Made by a program: the position numbers and the translations under genes. The notes under the pieces are model-generated. The model worked only from the letters and a program-made list of their open reading frames with translations, searched no databases and was not told the origin of the DNA. Below, piece after piece: positions 1 to 8,326 of a stretch of 64,000 bases of DNA. Source of the stretch: DASUPK01 sp963736305 (GTDB lineage: Bacteria; Actinomycetota; Thermoleophilia; Solirubrobacterales; 70-9). How positions within the stretch are numbered: position 1 is the stretch's first letter; every line of letters begins with the position of its first letter. The DNA lies in contig CAVTOD010000006.1 of assembly GCA_963736305.1 (NCBI GenBank), positions 58,155-122,154 on the forward strand. The letters run 5' to 3'.

Positions 1-342
1 ACGACGCCGGGGTCAGGCGGGAGCGGGACCGATCAGATGAAGATCGGCGACCTCAGTCTCGATCCGGCGAGGCATGAGGCGAAGCTCGGTGGCGAGCAGC
101 TGGAGCTGTCCCGCAAGGAGTTCGAGTTGCTGCGGGTGCTGATGGAGCGGGCCGGCTCGGTGATCACGCGCGAAGGGCTGATCGAGGAGGTCTGGGACAT
201 GAACTGGTTCGGCTCGACGAAGACCCTCGACGTCCACGTCAGCGGCCTCCGCCGGAAGCTCGACGACGACCCGAAGGAGCCGCGCTTCATCCACACCGTG
301 CGCGGCGTCGGGTTCAGGTTCTCCGGGCCCGACGAGGTCTAG
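1..342 (+). CDS. OmpR/PhoB-type response regulator, C-terminal part (cut by left edge)
   Basis: The reading frame is open from base 1 and ends with TAG at 340-342, so the N-terminal receiver domain lies outside the window. What remains is a winged-helix DNA-binding domain of the Trans_reg_C type: the motif KEFELLRVL, then the recognition-helix region ending in SGLRRKLDDD, and the closing hairpin HTVRGVGFRF. An internal ATG at 37 could be misread as a start, but the frame continues upstream. The histidine kinase starts 7 bases after the stop, so the two form a two-component operon. The signal and target genes are not visible. Confidence 0.9.
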   Translation, partial: TTPGSGGSGTDQMKIGDLSLDPARHEAKLGGEQLELSRKEFELLRVLMERAGSVITREGLIEEVWDMNWFGSTKTLDVHVSGLRRKLDDDPKEPRFIHTVRGVGFRFSGPDEV

Positions 343-348
343 CTCCGG

Positions 349-1713
349 ATGAGCCTCCGCGCCCGCCTGCTGGCGGCCTTCGCCTACACGCTGCTGGTGG
401 TGATCGTGGCGCTCGAGGTGCCGCTCGCCGCCAACGTGAGTGACCGGGTGAACGCCGAGGTCGAGGCGGACTCCGCGGCCCAGGCCCAGGTGGTGGCGGC
501 GTCGGCCGCCGACCAGCTCCACGACAAGGCGTCCCTCGCGCGGGTGACTCGCCAGGCGGCCGTGAGCCTCAACGGGCTCGTGTTCGTGATCAACGGGCGA
601 GGCATGCAGATCGCGAGCTCCGCGGGCGGGGTCACGACGCCGCCGGTCCCGACCGATGACCCGATCGCTGTGCAGGCACTCGGCGGAGAGATCGCGCAGG
701 GCCGCCACCACGAGGGCCGCGACGTCCTCTCGACAGCTGTCCCGATCGTCCGCAATGGCCGCACGGTCGGGGCGATCGAGGTCGAGCAGAGCCTGAACGC
801 CGTGCACGACCAGGTTCGCCAGGACGTCATCGCCCTGGTCGGCATCGGCGTCCTCGCCCTCATCCTCGGGCTCGGCGTGGCCTGGATCCTCGCCGGCTCG
901 ATCGCGCGGCCGCTGCGCTCGCTCGGCGAGGCCGCCCGCCGGCGTGCGAGCGGAGAGACCGGGGTCCGCGCCCGCGAATCCGGCTCCCGTGAGCAGCGGG
1001 AGGTCGCGCGGCAGTTCAACGAGATGGCCGACCGGCTCGAGGCGGTCCTCGAGTCTCAGCGCGCTTTCGTCGCCGATGCCTCCCATCAGCTCCGCACCCC
1101 GCTGACGGGACTGCGCCTCCGCCTCGAGGCAGCCGGCGTGAAGACCGACGACCCTGCTGTGACCAGGGAGCTCGAGGCCGCCGAGCACGAGACGGAGCGC
1201 CTCAATCACCTGGTCGCCGACCTGCTCGAGCTGGCCTCGAGCGAGCAGCCGGCGACCGACGAACGCACGGAGCTCGCGGACGCCGCGCGAGCGGCCGTCG
1301 AGCGCTGGCGTGGCACCGCCGGGGAGAGCCGCCACGAGATCCGGCTCAAGACCGACGGAGAGGCGCTGGTCCAGGCCGCGCCGAGCGAGCTGGCCGCGAT
1401 CCTCGACAACCTCGTGGAGAACGCGATCAAGTACTCGCCCGAGGGCTCGCCGGTGACGATCGAATGCCGGCGCGAGGATGGGCTCGCGAGCATCGGGGTG
1501 GTGAGCAGCTCCGGCCCCCTGGACAGCGAGGTCGCAAGCCGGGCGTTCGAGCGCTTCTATCGGGGCGGCGGCGGCTCCGGGACCGGACTCGGGCTGCCGA
1601 TCGTGGCGGCGCTGGCGCGTCGCAGGGGCGGTGACGTGAGGCTCGAGGGCGTCGATGAGACGAGGGTCCGGGCCCAGGTGACCCTGCCCGTGGCCGGCTT
1701 TGCCAATCCCTAA
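349..1713 (+). CDS. Membrane sensor histidine kinase (HAMP-HisKA-HATPase)
   Basis: This is the partner kinase of the response regulator just upstream. A membrane helix spans residues about 8-28, an extracytoplasmic sensor about 30-158, and a second helix about 160-184. HAMP follows at about 185-235, then the HisKA H-box DASHQLRTPL with phospho-acceptor His246, and an ATPase domain with N-box DNLVENA at 353-359 and G2 box GTGLGLPIV at 411-419. The G1 region (384-391, reading VVSSSGPL) lacks the usual Asp of the D-x-G-x-G motif that contacts adenine. The 454 aa length is normal for the class. Nucleotide binding may be weakened; kinase identity is secure. Confidence 0.9.
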   Translation: MSLRARLLAAFAYTLLVVIVALEVPLAANVSDRVNAEVEADSAAQAQVVAASAADQLHDKASLARVTRQAAVSLNGLVFVINGRGMQIASSAGGVTTPPVPTDDPIAVQALGGEIAQGRHHEGRDVLSTAVPIVRNGRTVGAIEVEQSLNAVHDQVRQDVIALVGIGVLALILGLGVAWILAGSIARPLRSLGEAARRRASGETGVRARESGSREQREVARQFNEMADRLEAVLESQRAFVADASHQLRTPLTGLRLRLEAAGVKTDDPAVTRELEAAEHETERLNHLVADLLELASSEQPATDERTELADAARAAVERWRGTAGESRHEIRLKTDGEALVQAAPSELAAILDNLVENAIKYSPEGSPVTIECRREDGLASIGVVSSSGPLDSEVASRAFERFYRGGGGSGTGLGLPIVAALARRRGGDVRLEGVDETRVRAQVTLPVAGFANP

Positions 1714-1737
1714 CCCGTTGGTTCTACGGTTTCCCTC

Positions 1738-2235
1738 ATGACCAGCAGAGAGAGATTGCTCACCATCTTGCTCGGCATCGTCGGAGTCGTCGCGGCCGGG
1801 GCGATCGCCCTGGCGGCCAACGCGGTCTCCGGCGACTCCATCGGGCTCTCCGCGCAACCGGTGTCGCTCGCCTCCAGTGGGCCCTCCCCCGCGCCCGCCC
1901 CCGGGGCGAAGTCCGCTCACAGGGACGATGGCAATAGCAGCGACAAGGGCGGCGGGACCGTGACGACCCCCGACGACAACAGCTCCAACTCGGGGCCGAG
2001 CTCCTCGGACGACGGTTCGTCAACCTCATCGGGGCACGGGTCGGATGGCGGCGGTGACAACCACGGCGGCGTATCCGGCACCGGCGGTCCAGGACCCAGC
2101 GGGACCAGCGTCTCGAGCGGCTCCGGCGACGACGGACCCGGATCCCCTACGACGACCAGCAGCTCCGGTGATGGCGGCGGCGGCTCGGGCTCAGACGGCG
2201 GCTCGGGCTCAGACGGTCACTCGGGCTCCAACTAG
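1738..2235 (+). CDS. Membrane-anchored or secreted Ser/Gly/Asp-rich low-complexity protein
   Basis: This 165 aa protein has one hydrophobic segment at residues about 8-28 (signal peptide or N-terminal anchor). After it comes a long tail made almost only of Ser, Gly, Asp, Pro and Thr, ending in tandem GSDGGS-type units. No catalytic motif is visible. It starts 24 bases after the histidine kinase and may be co-transcribed with it, so it could be a cell-surface product of the same stress response. The function is unknown. Other long frames through this segment arise from its GC-rich repeats and are not believable. Confidence 0.65.
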   Translation: MTSRERLLTILLGIVGVVAAGAIALAANAVSGDSIGLSAQPVSLASSGPSPAPAPGAKSAHRDDGNSSDKGGGTVTTPDDNSSNSGPSSSDDGSSTSSGHGSDGGGDNHGGVSGTGGPGPSGTSVSSGSGDDGPGSPTTTSSSGDGGGGSGSDGGSGSDGHSGSN

Positions 2236-2242
2236 CCGCCGG

Positions 2243-3682
2243 CTAGGGGCCATGACCGCGGGGCGAGTGCCCCGCATGCAATCGGTGCATGCCGGCGGGG
2301 AGCTTGATGTGCCCGCCGATCAGGAAGGTGGCGATCAGAAAACCGCCGACCGCGATCGCCGCGTCCATCGTGAAGGCCGTTTCGATCCCGTTGATGAAGC
2401 CGCTCCCGCTCTGGGCGCCATCGCTCGCTCCGATGAAGACGGTGGTCGTCAGCCCCAGCCCGACCGAGCCGCCTGCGATCTGGAACATGTAGATGATCGC
2501 CCCGGCGAGGCTGCGGCGAGCCTCCGCCACGGCGGTCACCCCAACCGTGGTCGCGGTCGGGTAGAAGAGACCAATCCCGAGTCCCAGGATGGCCATCCCC
2601 GGCACGATCGACGCATAGGTCTCGCTGTCGACCAACAGGGCGATCAGCGCCGGGCCGATTGCGATGCACCCCGACCCCACGATGAGCAGTGGCTTGGCCC
2701 CGAAGCGGTTGTAGAGGTTGCCCGCCACGAACGACACCGCCGCGAAGGTCGCCATCATCGGCAACATGCCGGCGCCGGCTTCGACCGGCGAGTAGCCGAG
2801 CACGTTGATCATCAATTGCGGCAGATAGAGCATCGCCGCGAAGAAGACGGCCGACATCATCAGGATCGCGCCGCAGGTGTAGGCGAAGTCGCGGTTCTTC
2901 ATCACATCCGGCGGAACCAGCGCGTGGTCCCCGGCGCGGCGCTCGATGAACACGAAGCTCGTGATCAGGCCGACGCAGACGGCGAGCAGGGCGATGATCC
3001 GCGGGTCGCCCCAGCCCCAGTCGATCACCTGGTCGAAGGCGAGCAGGAGTGAGACCAGCCCGACGGACAAGGTGACGATCCCTCCGTAGTCCATCCGGGT
3101 GTCCTCCACCTCGGGTCGCGGCTGATGGATCTGCCGCCAGGTGACGAAGATCGCGAAGGCCGAGACAGGGAGGTTGAGGAAGAAGATCCATCGCCAGCTG
3201 AGCAGGTCCGTGAGCGCTCCGCCGATCAGCGGTCCAGCGGCGTTCCCGATCCCGGCCGCACCGAGGATGAAGCCGCCGGCCAGTCCCGCGCGCTCCTCGG
3301 GCAGCGCCGCGTAGGTCATGCCGAGGATCGCCGGCCACATCAGCGCGCCGCCGATGCCCATCAGCACCCGCATCGCAATCAGCCAGGCCTCGCTCTGCGC
3401 CGCGCCGCCGAGGATCGAGAACACGGCGAAGATCCCGGCGCCGACGAAGAACGCGCGGCGGCGGCCGAACAGATCCGCGAGCCGCCCGCCGGTGACGATC
3501 AGGACGCCGAAGGTGAGCGCGTAGGCGTTGACGACCCACTGAGCCGTCGACACGTCCGTGTGGAAGTCGTGCTCGATCTGCGGGATCGCGACATTGATCG
3601 CGGAGAAGTCGTTCGCGATCACGAAGACCGCGATCCCCATCGCGATCAGAGCCAGCCATGTTCCTCGGTCGATTGGCTTCAT
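2243..3682 (-). CDS. MFS drug/proton antiporter, DHA2 (EmrB/QacA) type
   Basis: This is a 479 aa inner-membrane exporter with about 14 hydrophobic segments, as in the 14-TM DHA2 family. Motif A is clear after helix 2 (GGRLADLFGRRRAF), and the motif C region lies near GGFILGAAGIGNAAGPLIGG. ATG at 3682 begins MKPIDRGTW; the frame stays open far upstream but that stretch is not protein-like. The C-terminus is rich in His (MHRLHAGH). The gene is divergent from the membrane protein at 3833, with about 150 bases between them for promoters. It probably exports a hydrophobic drug or metabolite; the substrate cannot be told from sequence. Confidence 0.85.
   Translation of the reverse strand: MKPIDRGTWLALIAMGIAVFVIANDFSAINVAIPQIEHDFHTDVSTAQWVVNAYALTFGVLIVTGGRLADLFGRRRAFFVGAGIFAVFSILGGAAQSEAWLIAMRVLMGIGGALMWPAILGMTYAALPEERAGLAGGFILGAAGIGNAAGPLIGGALTDLLSWRWIFFLNLPVSAFAIFVTWRQIHQPRPEVEDTRMDYGGIVTLSVGLVSLLLAFDQVIDWGWGDPRIIALLAVCVGLITSFVFIERRAGDHALVPPDVMKNRDFAYTCGAILMMSAVFFAAMLYLPQLMINVLGYSPVEAGAGMLPMMATFAAVSFVAGNLYNRFGAKPLLIVGSGCIAIGPALIALLVDSETYASIVPGMAILGLGIGLFYPTATTVGVTAVAEARRSLAGAIIYMFQIAGGSVGLGLTTTVFIGASDGAQSGSGFINGIETAFTMDAAIAVGGFLIATFLIGGHIKLPAGMHRLHAGHSPRGHGP
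2258..2275. terminator. Candidate bidirectional hairpin between convergent genes
   Basis: The arms GCGGGGC and GCCCCGC around a 4-base loop form a perfect 7-bp stem. It lies 23 bases after the stop of the Ser/Gly-rich gene and within the last codons of the convergent MFS gene. There is no clear T-tract, so termination is only inferred from position and stem strength. Confidence 0.4.
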
Positions 3683-3769
3683 CGGTGAGCCGGTCGTGCG
3701 TCGGGCGGCATGAAGGAGTTCGTCGCGGCATCGGAGGATTCCTCCGCGATCACGGCGGCAGTCTCCCAT

Positions 3770-3798
3770 TTGACAGCACCCCCGCCGGATGATCCAAT
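3770..3798 (+). promoter_or_regulatory. Possible sigma70-type promoter for the membrane protein gene
   Basis: TTGACA at 3770-3775 is followed after 17 bases by TCCAAT at 3793-3798, a weak -10 match. It sits 35 bases upstream of the ATG at 3833. It is tentative because only the -35 element is good. Confidence 0.3.
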
Positions 3799-3832
3799 CG
3801 CAGCGCGTTTGCGCAGTTCCGGGGGGTCGGAT

Positions 3833-4606
3833 ATGGGGAGAACGGAACGAAATCACCCGCTGTCTGAGCCGCTGCCCTTTGCGGCGATGGTCGCCTGCGT
3901 GATCGCCGGCTTCCTGGCGCTCGATCACTTCGCCAACGCCGACGAGCAGCTGCTCCTCGGCGCGGCGACGTGGCTGGTCCTGATCGCGTCCTGTACGTCC
4001 CTCGAGCGCGAGGATCGCGCCCGTGCCCTGATGGTCGTGGTGGTTGCAAGCTGTGCCGAGGTGCTCGGTTCGGTCGTGCTCGGCGCGTACACCTATCGGC
4101 TCGAGAACCTGCCCGCGTTCGTCCCGCCGGGTCATGGGCTGGTCTTCCTGGCGGGCCTCGGCATCAGCCGTTCCGAGCCGGTCCGCCGCCACCCGCGTGC
4201 CTTCCTCTGGGCCGTGATCGCTCTGGTCGCCACCTGGGGCGCGGTGGGATTGGTCCTGCTCGGCCGCACCGATGCGCTCGGTGCGATCACAGGGGCGCTG
4301 CTGATCTACGTCCTGCTGCGTGGCCGGGCCGCGACGCTCTACGCCGGAGTCTTCCTGATGGTCGGGTTCCTGGAGATCTACGGGACCTCGATCGGCGCCT
4401 GGCACTGGGCCGCGACCGCCCCTGACACGCCCCTCCCAACGGGCAACCCCCCGAGCGGCATCGCCGGCGTCTACGTCCTCTTCGACATCGCCGCAATCGC
4501 GATGGCCCCGCGTGCACTGGCGGCGTTCGACCGCCTGCGCCGGCTTCCCCCGCTCGCCTACTCGCTGATCCCGGCGGCCTCCAGGGCGTCGTCGCGCTCC
4601 CAGTAG
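3833..4606 (+). CDS. Polytopic membrane protein of unknown function
   Basis: This 257 aa protein has about eight hydrophobic helices and a short soluble tail. ATG at 3833 is chosen because a G-rich ribosome site (GGGGGGTCGG) sits just before it; an in-frame ATG at 3710 would add 41 unlikely residues. Conserved-looking stretches are TYRLENLPAFVPPGHGL and, near the end, EIYGTSIGAWHW and TGNPPSGIAGVY, a Pro/Gly/aromatic pattern typical of membrane enzymes. I cannot name the family. The 3' end overlaps the convergent SnoaL-like gene by 49 bases, so the last 16 residues may not be under selection. Confidence 0.65.
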   Translation: MGRTERNHPLSEPLPFAAMVACVIAGFLALDHFANADEQLLLGAATWLVLIASCTSLEREDRARALMVVVVASCAEVLGSVVLGAYTYRLENLPAFVPPGHGLVFLAGLGISRSEPVRRHPRAFLWAVIALVATWGAVGLVLLGRTDALGAITGALLIYVLLRGRAATLYAGVFLMVGFLEIYGTSIGAWHWAATAPDTPLPTGNPPSGIAGVYVLFDIAAIAMAPRALAAFDRLRRLPPLAYSLIPAASRASSRSQ

Positions 4607-4956
4607 TACTCCCAGCGCACGATCAGGCCGTCTCGAAGTGTGAGCAGCGTGCCGACGTCCTTGTTGATGTTGGCCCCGCTCCTCCTTCCGCGCGCGGAGT
4701 GGCGCTCGAGGATCAGGACGCGGTCGCCGAGATCGATCATCCGCTCGACCTCGAATTGGTAGTCCTCCCAGACGTTCAGGTACTCGGCGGTGGCCTGCCT
4801 CAGCCCCTCCGTGCCGTGCCACTTGCCGGCGAAGTCCGGCGCCTCCGAGCCGATCCGGACGAATTCGATCTCCGGATCGACGAACTCGCCGACGTACATG
4901 TCGCCGCTCTCACGACGTTCGTACATCTCCCTGACGATCTCGAGGTTCTCCGGCAT
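4558..4956 (-). CDS. SnoaL/NTF2-like small protein
   Basis: This 132 aa protein has the NTF2-like cone-fold pattern. An N-terminal helix (NLEIVREMYERRESGD) is followed by a strand DPEIEFVRIG, a WHGTEGLR turn, VERMIDLGDRVLILERHSARG, and the closing LTLRDGLIVRWEYYWERDDALEAAGI. Such proteins are often isomerases, hydratases or ligand carriers, and sequence does not choose among these. It is translated downstream of the zinc-ribbon gene at 5131, which overlaps its start by 47 bases, so the two are probably coupled. Confidence 0.8.
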   Translation of the reverse strand: MPENLEIVREMYERRESGDMYVGEFVDPEIEFVRIGSEAPDFAGKWHGTEGLRQATAEYLNVWEDYQFEVERMIDLGDRVLILERHSARGRRSGANINKDVGTLLTLRDGLIVRWEYYWERDDALEAAGISE

Positions 4957-5131
4957 CGCGACGCAGTATCCCGCCGAGCAGCGATGCGGCGGCGCCTCTG
5001 GCCCTCGGCACCCGCTCGAGCTCGATCGAGGCGCCTCGGCGCCGTGCGCAGCGGGGGCAGTGCCGCGGGGATGTGAGGGGGTTGCGGTCGAACATCGTCA
5101 GACCACAGTTCGGGCAATTCAAATAGGCCAT
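4910..5131 (-). CDS. Small zinc-ribbon protein
   Basis: This is a 73 aa protein starting MAYLNCPNCGLTMF. Two Cys pairs, CPNC at residues 6-9 and CPRC about 20 residues later, should bind one zinc; an Arg-rich tail follows. A strong ribosome site (GGAGGAGAG) lies about 7 bases before the ATG at 5131, which decides the start over a longer upstream frame. The 3' end runs 47 bases into the SnoaL-like gene in another frame. Its function is unknown, perhaps nucleic acid or protein binding. The Cys pairs and ribosome site make it a convincing gene. Confidence 0.75.
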   Translation of the reverse strand: MAYLNCPNCGLTMFDRNPLTSPRHCPRCARRRGASIELERVPRARGAAASLLGGILRRDAGEPRDRQGDVRTS

Positions 5132-5286
5132 GTAGGCGCTCTCCTCCAGGGCATCGTTTAGTAAGGCAAACCGGATCCGTCCGGTCCGCTGCCCTGTCCC
5201 CCTATTCGGCGCGCTGTGCAAGGGCCTTCGCCGACCCCGGAGCTATACCCGCAGGGGAGGTTCCCCAATCGGCCTGGGGTCCGCCT

Positions 5287-6838
5287 GCTTTCACGCGAGG
5301 GTGTCGCGCAAATGCTGGTGATGCAGGCGCCGGCGGCTCCGCGGAACCGGCAGCGAGCTGGATCGGTGTCGTTCAGGCCCCTGCCGGGGCCAAACCGCTC
5401 CGGTAGAGCTTCAGGAGGTTGTGGGTGGCGGCAATCAGGCGCCATTCCGAGCGGGCGGCGGCCCGGCCTCTTCGTTTGAGCCGGTCGATCCGCCGGTTCG
5501 CCTTGATCTGGGCGAAGACCGGCTCGACCATCGGCATCCGCTTCGAGTAGAGGGCGCCGCCCGGCTCAGTGTCGAGCACCCTGCGCATGAAGTCGTAGGG
5601 TCCGCCAAGGCGCGTCTTCCGTGGTCGTCCCCGGGTGGTGTCCGGGGCGACGATTGGGGTCATGCCTCGCTCGCGAAGAGCGTCGATGTGATCGTTCGAC
5701 CAGTAGCCGGCGTCCGCCAGCACCACCTCGGGCCGCTCCCCAACGCCGGCCGCGTCGAGTTCGCGCTCGGCGGCCCGGATCATCGGGTCGAGCTGCTCGA
5801 AGTCGCCGCCCTCGGTGGTGATCTCGGCGGCGACGATCACCTGCCCTTCCGTGGTCACCGCCTGGGCGTTGTAGGCGGGGATGAAGTTGCGGCCGAACTT
5901 CATCCGGTGGGCGTCGGGGTCGGTGGTGTTGATCTTGCCCTCGGGCTTAGGGGCCGGCGTGTATGGCTTCGGCGGAGCGCCGAGGCGGCGTCCGTCGCTC
6001 GCTCGCCCGTGCGCTCGGAATGCCTCGTAGGAGCGGTTCGCTCGGCGCTCCGCCTGCCAGTCCTCGACCAGGCGGCGGTGGCAGAGCGTGAGGCGCTCCG
6101 CGCGGTCGCGCGGGACCGCCTCCGCCTCCTCGGCCCGCTCGGCGTCGAGCTGGCGCTTCGCCTCCCGCAGCCAGGCCCGCCTGCCCTGTCGCGTAGTCAG
6201 CTGCTCCGGAAGCTCGTCGCCGCGGGCATCGCCGTGGATCTCATCCTCGGCGGCGTCCGCCTCGGCGGCCTCGGCGAGGACCTCGGTGGCGATCTCCTCG
6301 TAGGCGCGGATCGCGGCATCGGAGGCAGCGGCGCGGAACTTCGAGCCGTCGACGGCAAGCACCCCAACCTTGACCAGACCCGCCTTGGCGCAGAGTCCGA
6401 GCACCTGGCCGAAGAGATCGGCCAGGGCGTCTTGGTGGCGGACCCGGAAGCGGGCGATGGTGGCGTGGTCGGGGGCCTGGTTGGCGGTGATCACCCGGAA
6501 GGCAACGTCCTCGCGGCAGCGGCGCTCGATCCCGCGCGAGCTTCGCTCGCCGACTGCGTAGGCGTAGGCGAGCAGCGTCACCATCATCTTCGGCTCGTGT
6601 GCCGAGGCGCCGTGTCCGTCGGCGCGGTAGGCGCCGTAGAAGGGCTCGAGGTCGAGCTCGTCGACCGCCTCGATCACGAACCAGGCGAGGTGGTCCTCCT
6701 CCAGCCAGTCGTGGAGGTCGGGCGGCAGGAGCAGCGGTTGGTTTCGATCTGAGCTGAGGAAGTTATGGGCCATGACCCAGTTTCTTCCTGCATACGGACG
6801 GATTCAGGCGGGTTTGTGCGACACCCTCACGCGAAAGC
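5287..6838 (-). mobile_element. IS1182-type insertion sequence with 26-bp imperfect terminal inverted repeats
   Basis: The element is about 1.55 kb and encodes one transposase. Its ends are 5287-5312 and, inverted, 6813-6838. Both read GCTTTC at the outer edge, share GAGGGTGTCGC and finish with CAAA; 23 of 26 positions agree. The length and single transposase match the IS1182 family. I could not identify a clear target duplication. The right end abuts the remains of a SnoaL-like domain, so insertion may have helped disrupt that region. Confidence 0.8.
5373..6773 (-). CDS. IS1182 family transposase
   Basis: This 466 aa DDE transposase appears complete. The N-terminal DUF772-type helical domain (LHDWLEEDHLAWFVIEAVDELD) leads into the catalytic fold: the first Asp in VDGSKFRAAAS (about residue 146), the second in LADAGYWSNDHI, and the Glu in MVEPVFAQIK. 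It ends with the family-typical WRLIAATHNLLKLYR. A charged Glu/Ala/Arg-rich insertion sits between the first two catalytic parts. There is no frameshift, so the element may still be active. The ATG at 6773 lies 40 bases inside the right inverted repeat. Confidence 0.93.
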   Translation of the reverse strand: MAHNFLSSDRNQPLLLPPDLHDWLEEDHLAWFVIEAVDELDLEPFYGAYRADGHGASAHEPKMMVTLLAYAYAVGERSSRGIERRCREDVAFRVITANQAPDHATIARFRVRHQDALADLFGQVLGLCAKAGLVKVGVLAVDGSKFRAAASDAAIRAYEEIATEVLAEAAEADAAEDEIHGDARGDELPEQLTTRQGRRAWLREAKRQLDAERAEEAEAVPRDRAERLTLCHRRLVEDWQAERRANRSYEAFRAHGRASDGRRLGAPPKPYTPAPKPEGKINTTDPDAHRMKFGRNFIPAYNAQAVTTEGQVIVAAEITTEGGDFEQLDPMIRAAERELDAAGVGERPEVVLADAGYWSNDHIDALRERGMTPIVAPDTTRGRPRKTRLGGPYDFMRRVLDTEPGGALYSKRMPMVEPVFAQIKANRRIDRLKRRGRAAARSEWRLIAATHNLLKLYRSGLAPAGA

Positions 6839-6886
6839 GAGTGCGCTGCGGAAAGCGCGCCCTTCCATGCAAGAGGGGACATCCGG

Positions 6887-8233
6887 TCAGCTGCCCCGGC
6901 TTCCGGCTCGCTTGGCCCGCGGGTCCTTTCCATCCGAGGCGCGATGCCATCGCAGATTCTTCGTTGAGAAAGACTCGGATAGACGTGATCTCGCCCGACT
7001 CGACACGCACCAACTGATGGAAATGGCCGAGCGGTGCGCCCTCGGAGCTCGGGCTGCTCCGCAGCGCCATCGAGACAAGGACCTGATCGCCGACCCTACG
7101 GCATCTCCTCTATCCCGGCCCAGCGGCCCCCAAGTGAGCGTCGTCACCCCGACGTCTACGAGGGACACGACGCTACAGGCGCTTCCTCGGGGAGATCGAT
7201 GGCATCTGGGATGACTTCCTCCTCGAGCCGATCGAGCGACCGCCGGTCGCGACCCCCGCCACACCGCCATGTCTGGCCATCCGGGAGGATCTTCGAGCTC
7301 GATGCGGGAGGAGGCCCACGCTGCGGCTGACCTCGGCCCGCCCGTGTTCCAGGCGTCGTAGGCCTTGCGGACGAACGCCGCGTTTTCATCGCCGATCGGC
7401 AGGCGGGGCAGGTCCGGCTTGCCGCGCAAGCGTGCGGCGAGGCCGCGATTGGGATCGGCGTCGCGCTCCGCGCGCAGGAACTCGATCCCGCCCTCGATCG
7501 CCTGCTTGGTCTCGTCGCGCACTGCGCGCACGGCATTGTCGTCGTCGTATCGCGCCTTGAAGCGGGCCGTGTCGATCGGGTCGCCGAACCAGAAGTAGAG
7601 GCGCTCCGGTCGCGGAAGCGCCGTCGGTCCGACGCCGCGGACGATCGGCGGGAGCGGGATGCCCACGAGCCGCTTCATCAGGTTCGAGACCTGGGCCACC
7701 ACGGGGATGCGGTTGTCGGCGACGATGTCAAGCATCTCCTCGGCACCGACGGCGGCGAACGGCACGATCGGGTAGCCGTGCTCGATCGCCAGGCGGGCGA
7801 AGCCCATCCGCTCCTTCCAGAGCAGCCGGTACCTCTCATTGCGGTGCTTGAACACCTCGTCTGCGCCGCCTGGGAAGACGAGGATGTACTCGTGCTCCCG
7901 CATCAGCGCGCGGACGTTCTCGCGCGTCCCACGGACCATTCCGCAGAGCTCGAGCAGGTTCCGCCAGACCGGGATCGCGTAGTGGGCGTGCTCGCCGAGC
8001 CCGCGTGCCCGGATCCGCCGACGCTTCCATAGCTCGGCGAGCATGAACGGGAGGTCGAGGAACCCGTAGAGCGTGTGATTGCCGACCAGCAGGGCGCCGC
8101 CCTCGGGCAATCGCTCGAGCCCGTAGACCTTCGGCCTGGTGATCCGTGCCAGGGGCTCGACGACGCCGACGAGCCGATCGACCTGGGCCTCGGAAAGCGG
8201 GTCCGGGATATGCACCGGGTACACGTCCGTCAC
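6887..8233 (-). CDS. PlsC-type acyltransferase with a frameshifted C-terminal extension
   Basis: The first ~300 residues form a lysophosphatidate-type acyltransferase: GNHTLYGFLD gives the H-x4-D catalytic motif, FPGGADEVFK is the substrate-binding block, and IVPFAAVGAEEM follows. It would act at the membrane on lipid precursors. After residue ~315 a SnoaL-like domain begins (FVRKAYDAWNTGG) but soon loses frame, and the rest of the 448 aa frame is nonsense. The first possible codon is GTG at 8233, right after an in-frame stop, with no good ribosome site; GTG codons 4 and 7 are alternatives. The acyltransferase part looks intact. Confidence 0.75.
   Translation of the reverse strand: MTDVYPVHIPDPLSEAQVDRLVGVVEPLARITRPKVYGLERLPEGGALLVGNHTLYGFLDLPFMLAELWKRRRIRARGLGEHAHYAIPVWRNLLELCGMVRGTRENVRALMREHEYILVFPGGADEVFKHRNERYRLLWKERMGFARLAIEHGYPIVPFAAVGAEEMLDIVADNRIPVVAQVSNLMKRLVGIPLPPIVRGVGPTALPRPERLYFWFGDPIDTARFKARYDDDNAVRAVRDETKQAIEGGIEFLRAERDADPNRGLAARLRGKPDLPRLPIGDENAAFVRKAYDAWNTGGPRSAAAWASSRIELEDPPGWPDMAVWRGSRPAVARSARGGSHPRCHRSPRGSACSVVSLVDVGVTTLTWGPLGRDRGDAVGSAIRSLSRWRCGAARAPRAHRSAISISWCVSSRARSRLSESFSTKNLRWHRASDGKDPRAKRAGSRGS
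6940..7390 (-). pseudogene. Decayed SnoaL-like domain, once fused to the acyltransferase
   Basis: Three consecutive minus-strand frames each carry one part of a single SnoaL-like domain. The first has AAAWASSRIELEDPPGWPD; the second, after about 7250, has LDRLEEEVIPDAIDLPEE; the third, after about 7130, has GDQVLVSMALRSS, GHFHQLVRVESGEITSIRVF and a natural-looking end near MAS. Two indels in the same direction explain this. The IS element begins about 100 bases further on. It could be relics of a separate gene, but the first part is in frame with the acyltransferase. Confidence 0.6.
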
Positions 8234-8326
8234 GAGAGGAGGCTACAAGCGCATTCGTGCTGTCTCAATGCAAAGCGGTGGTTCAGGTTCCGCAGAGGCG
8301 TGGCTCCCTTGCGCGAGAAGCGAGGA

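Noticed and set aside
13..1920. A 635-codon minus-strand frame opposite the two-component genes
   Set aside because: It is antisense to a clear response regulator and histidine kinase, has no family motif, and reflects high GC at third positions.
2045..3052. A 335-codon plus-strand frame through the Ser/Gly gene and the MFS gene
   Set aside because: Its composition is Arg/Asp/His-rich without structure, and the opposite strand encodes a well-formed MFS transporter.
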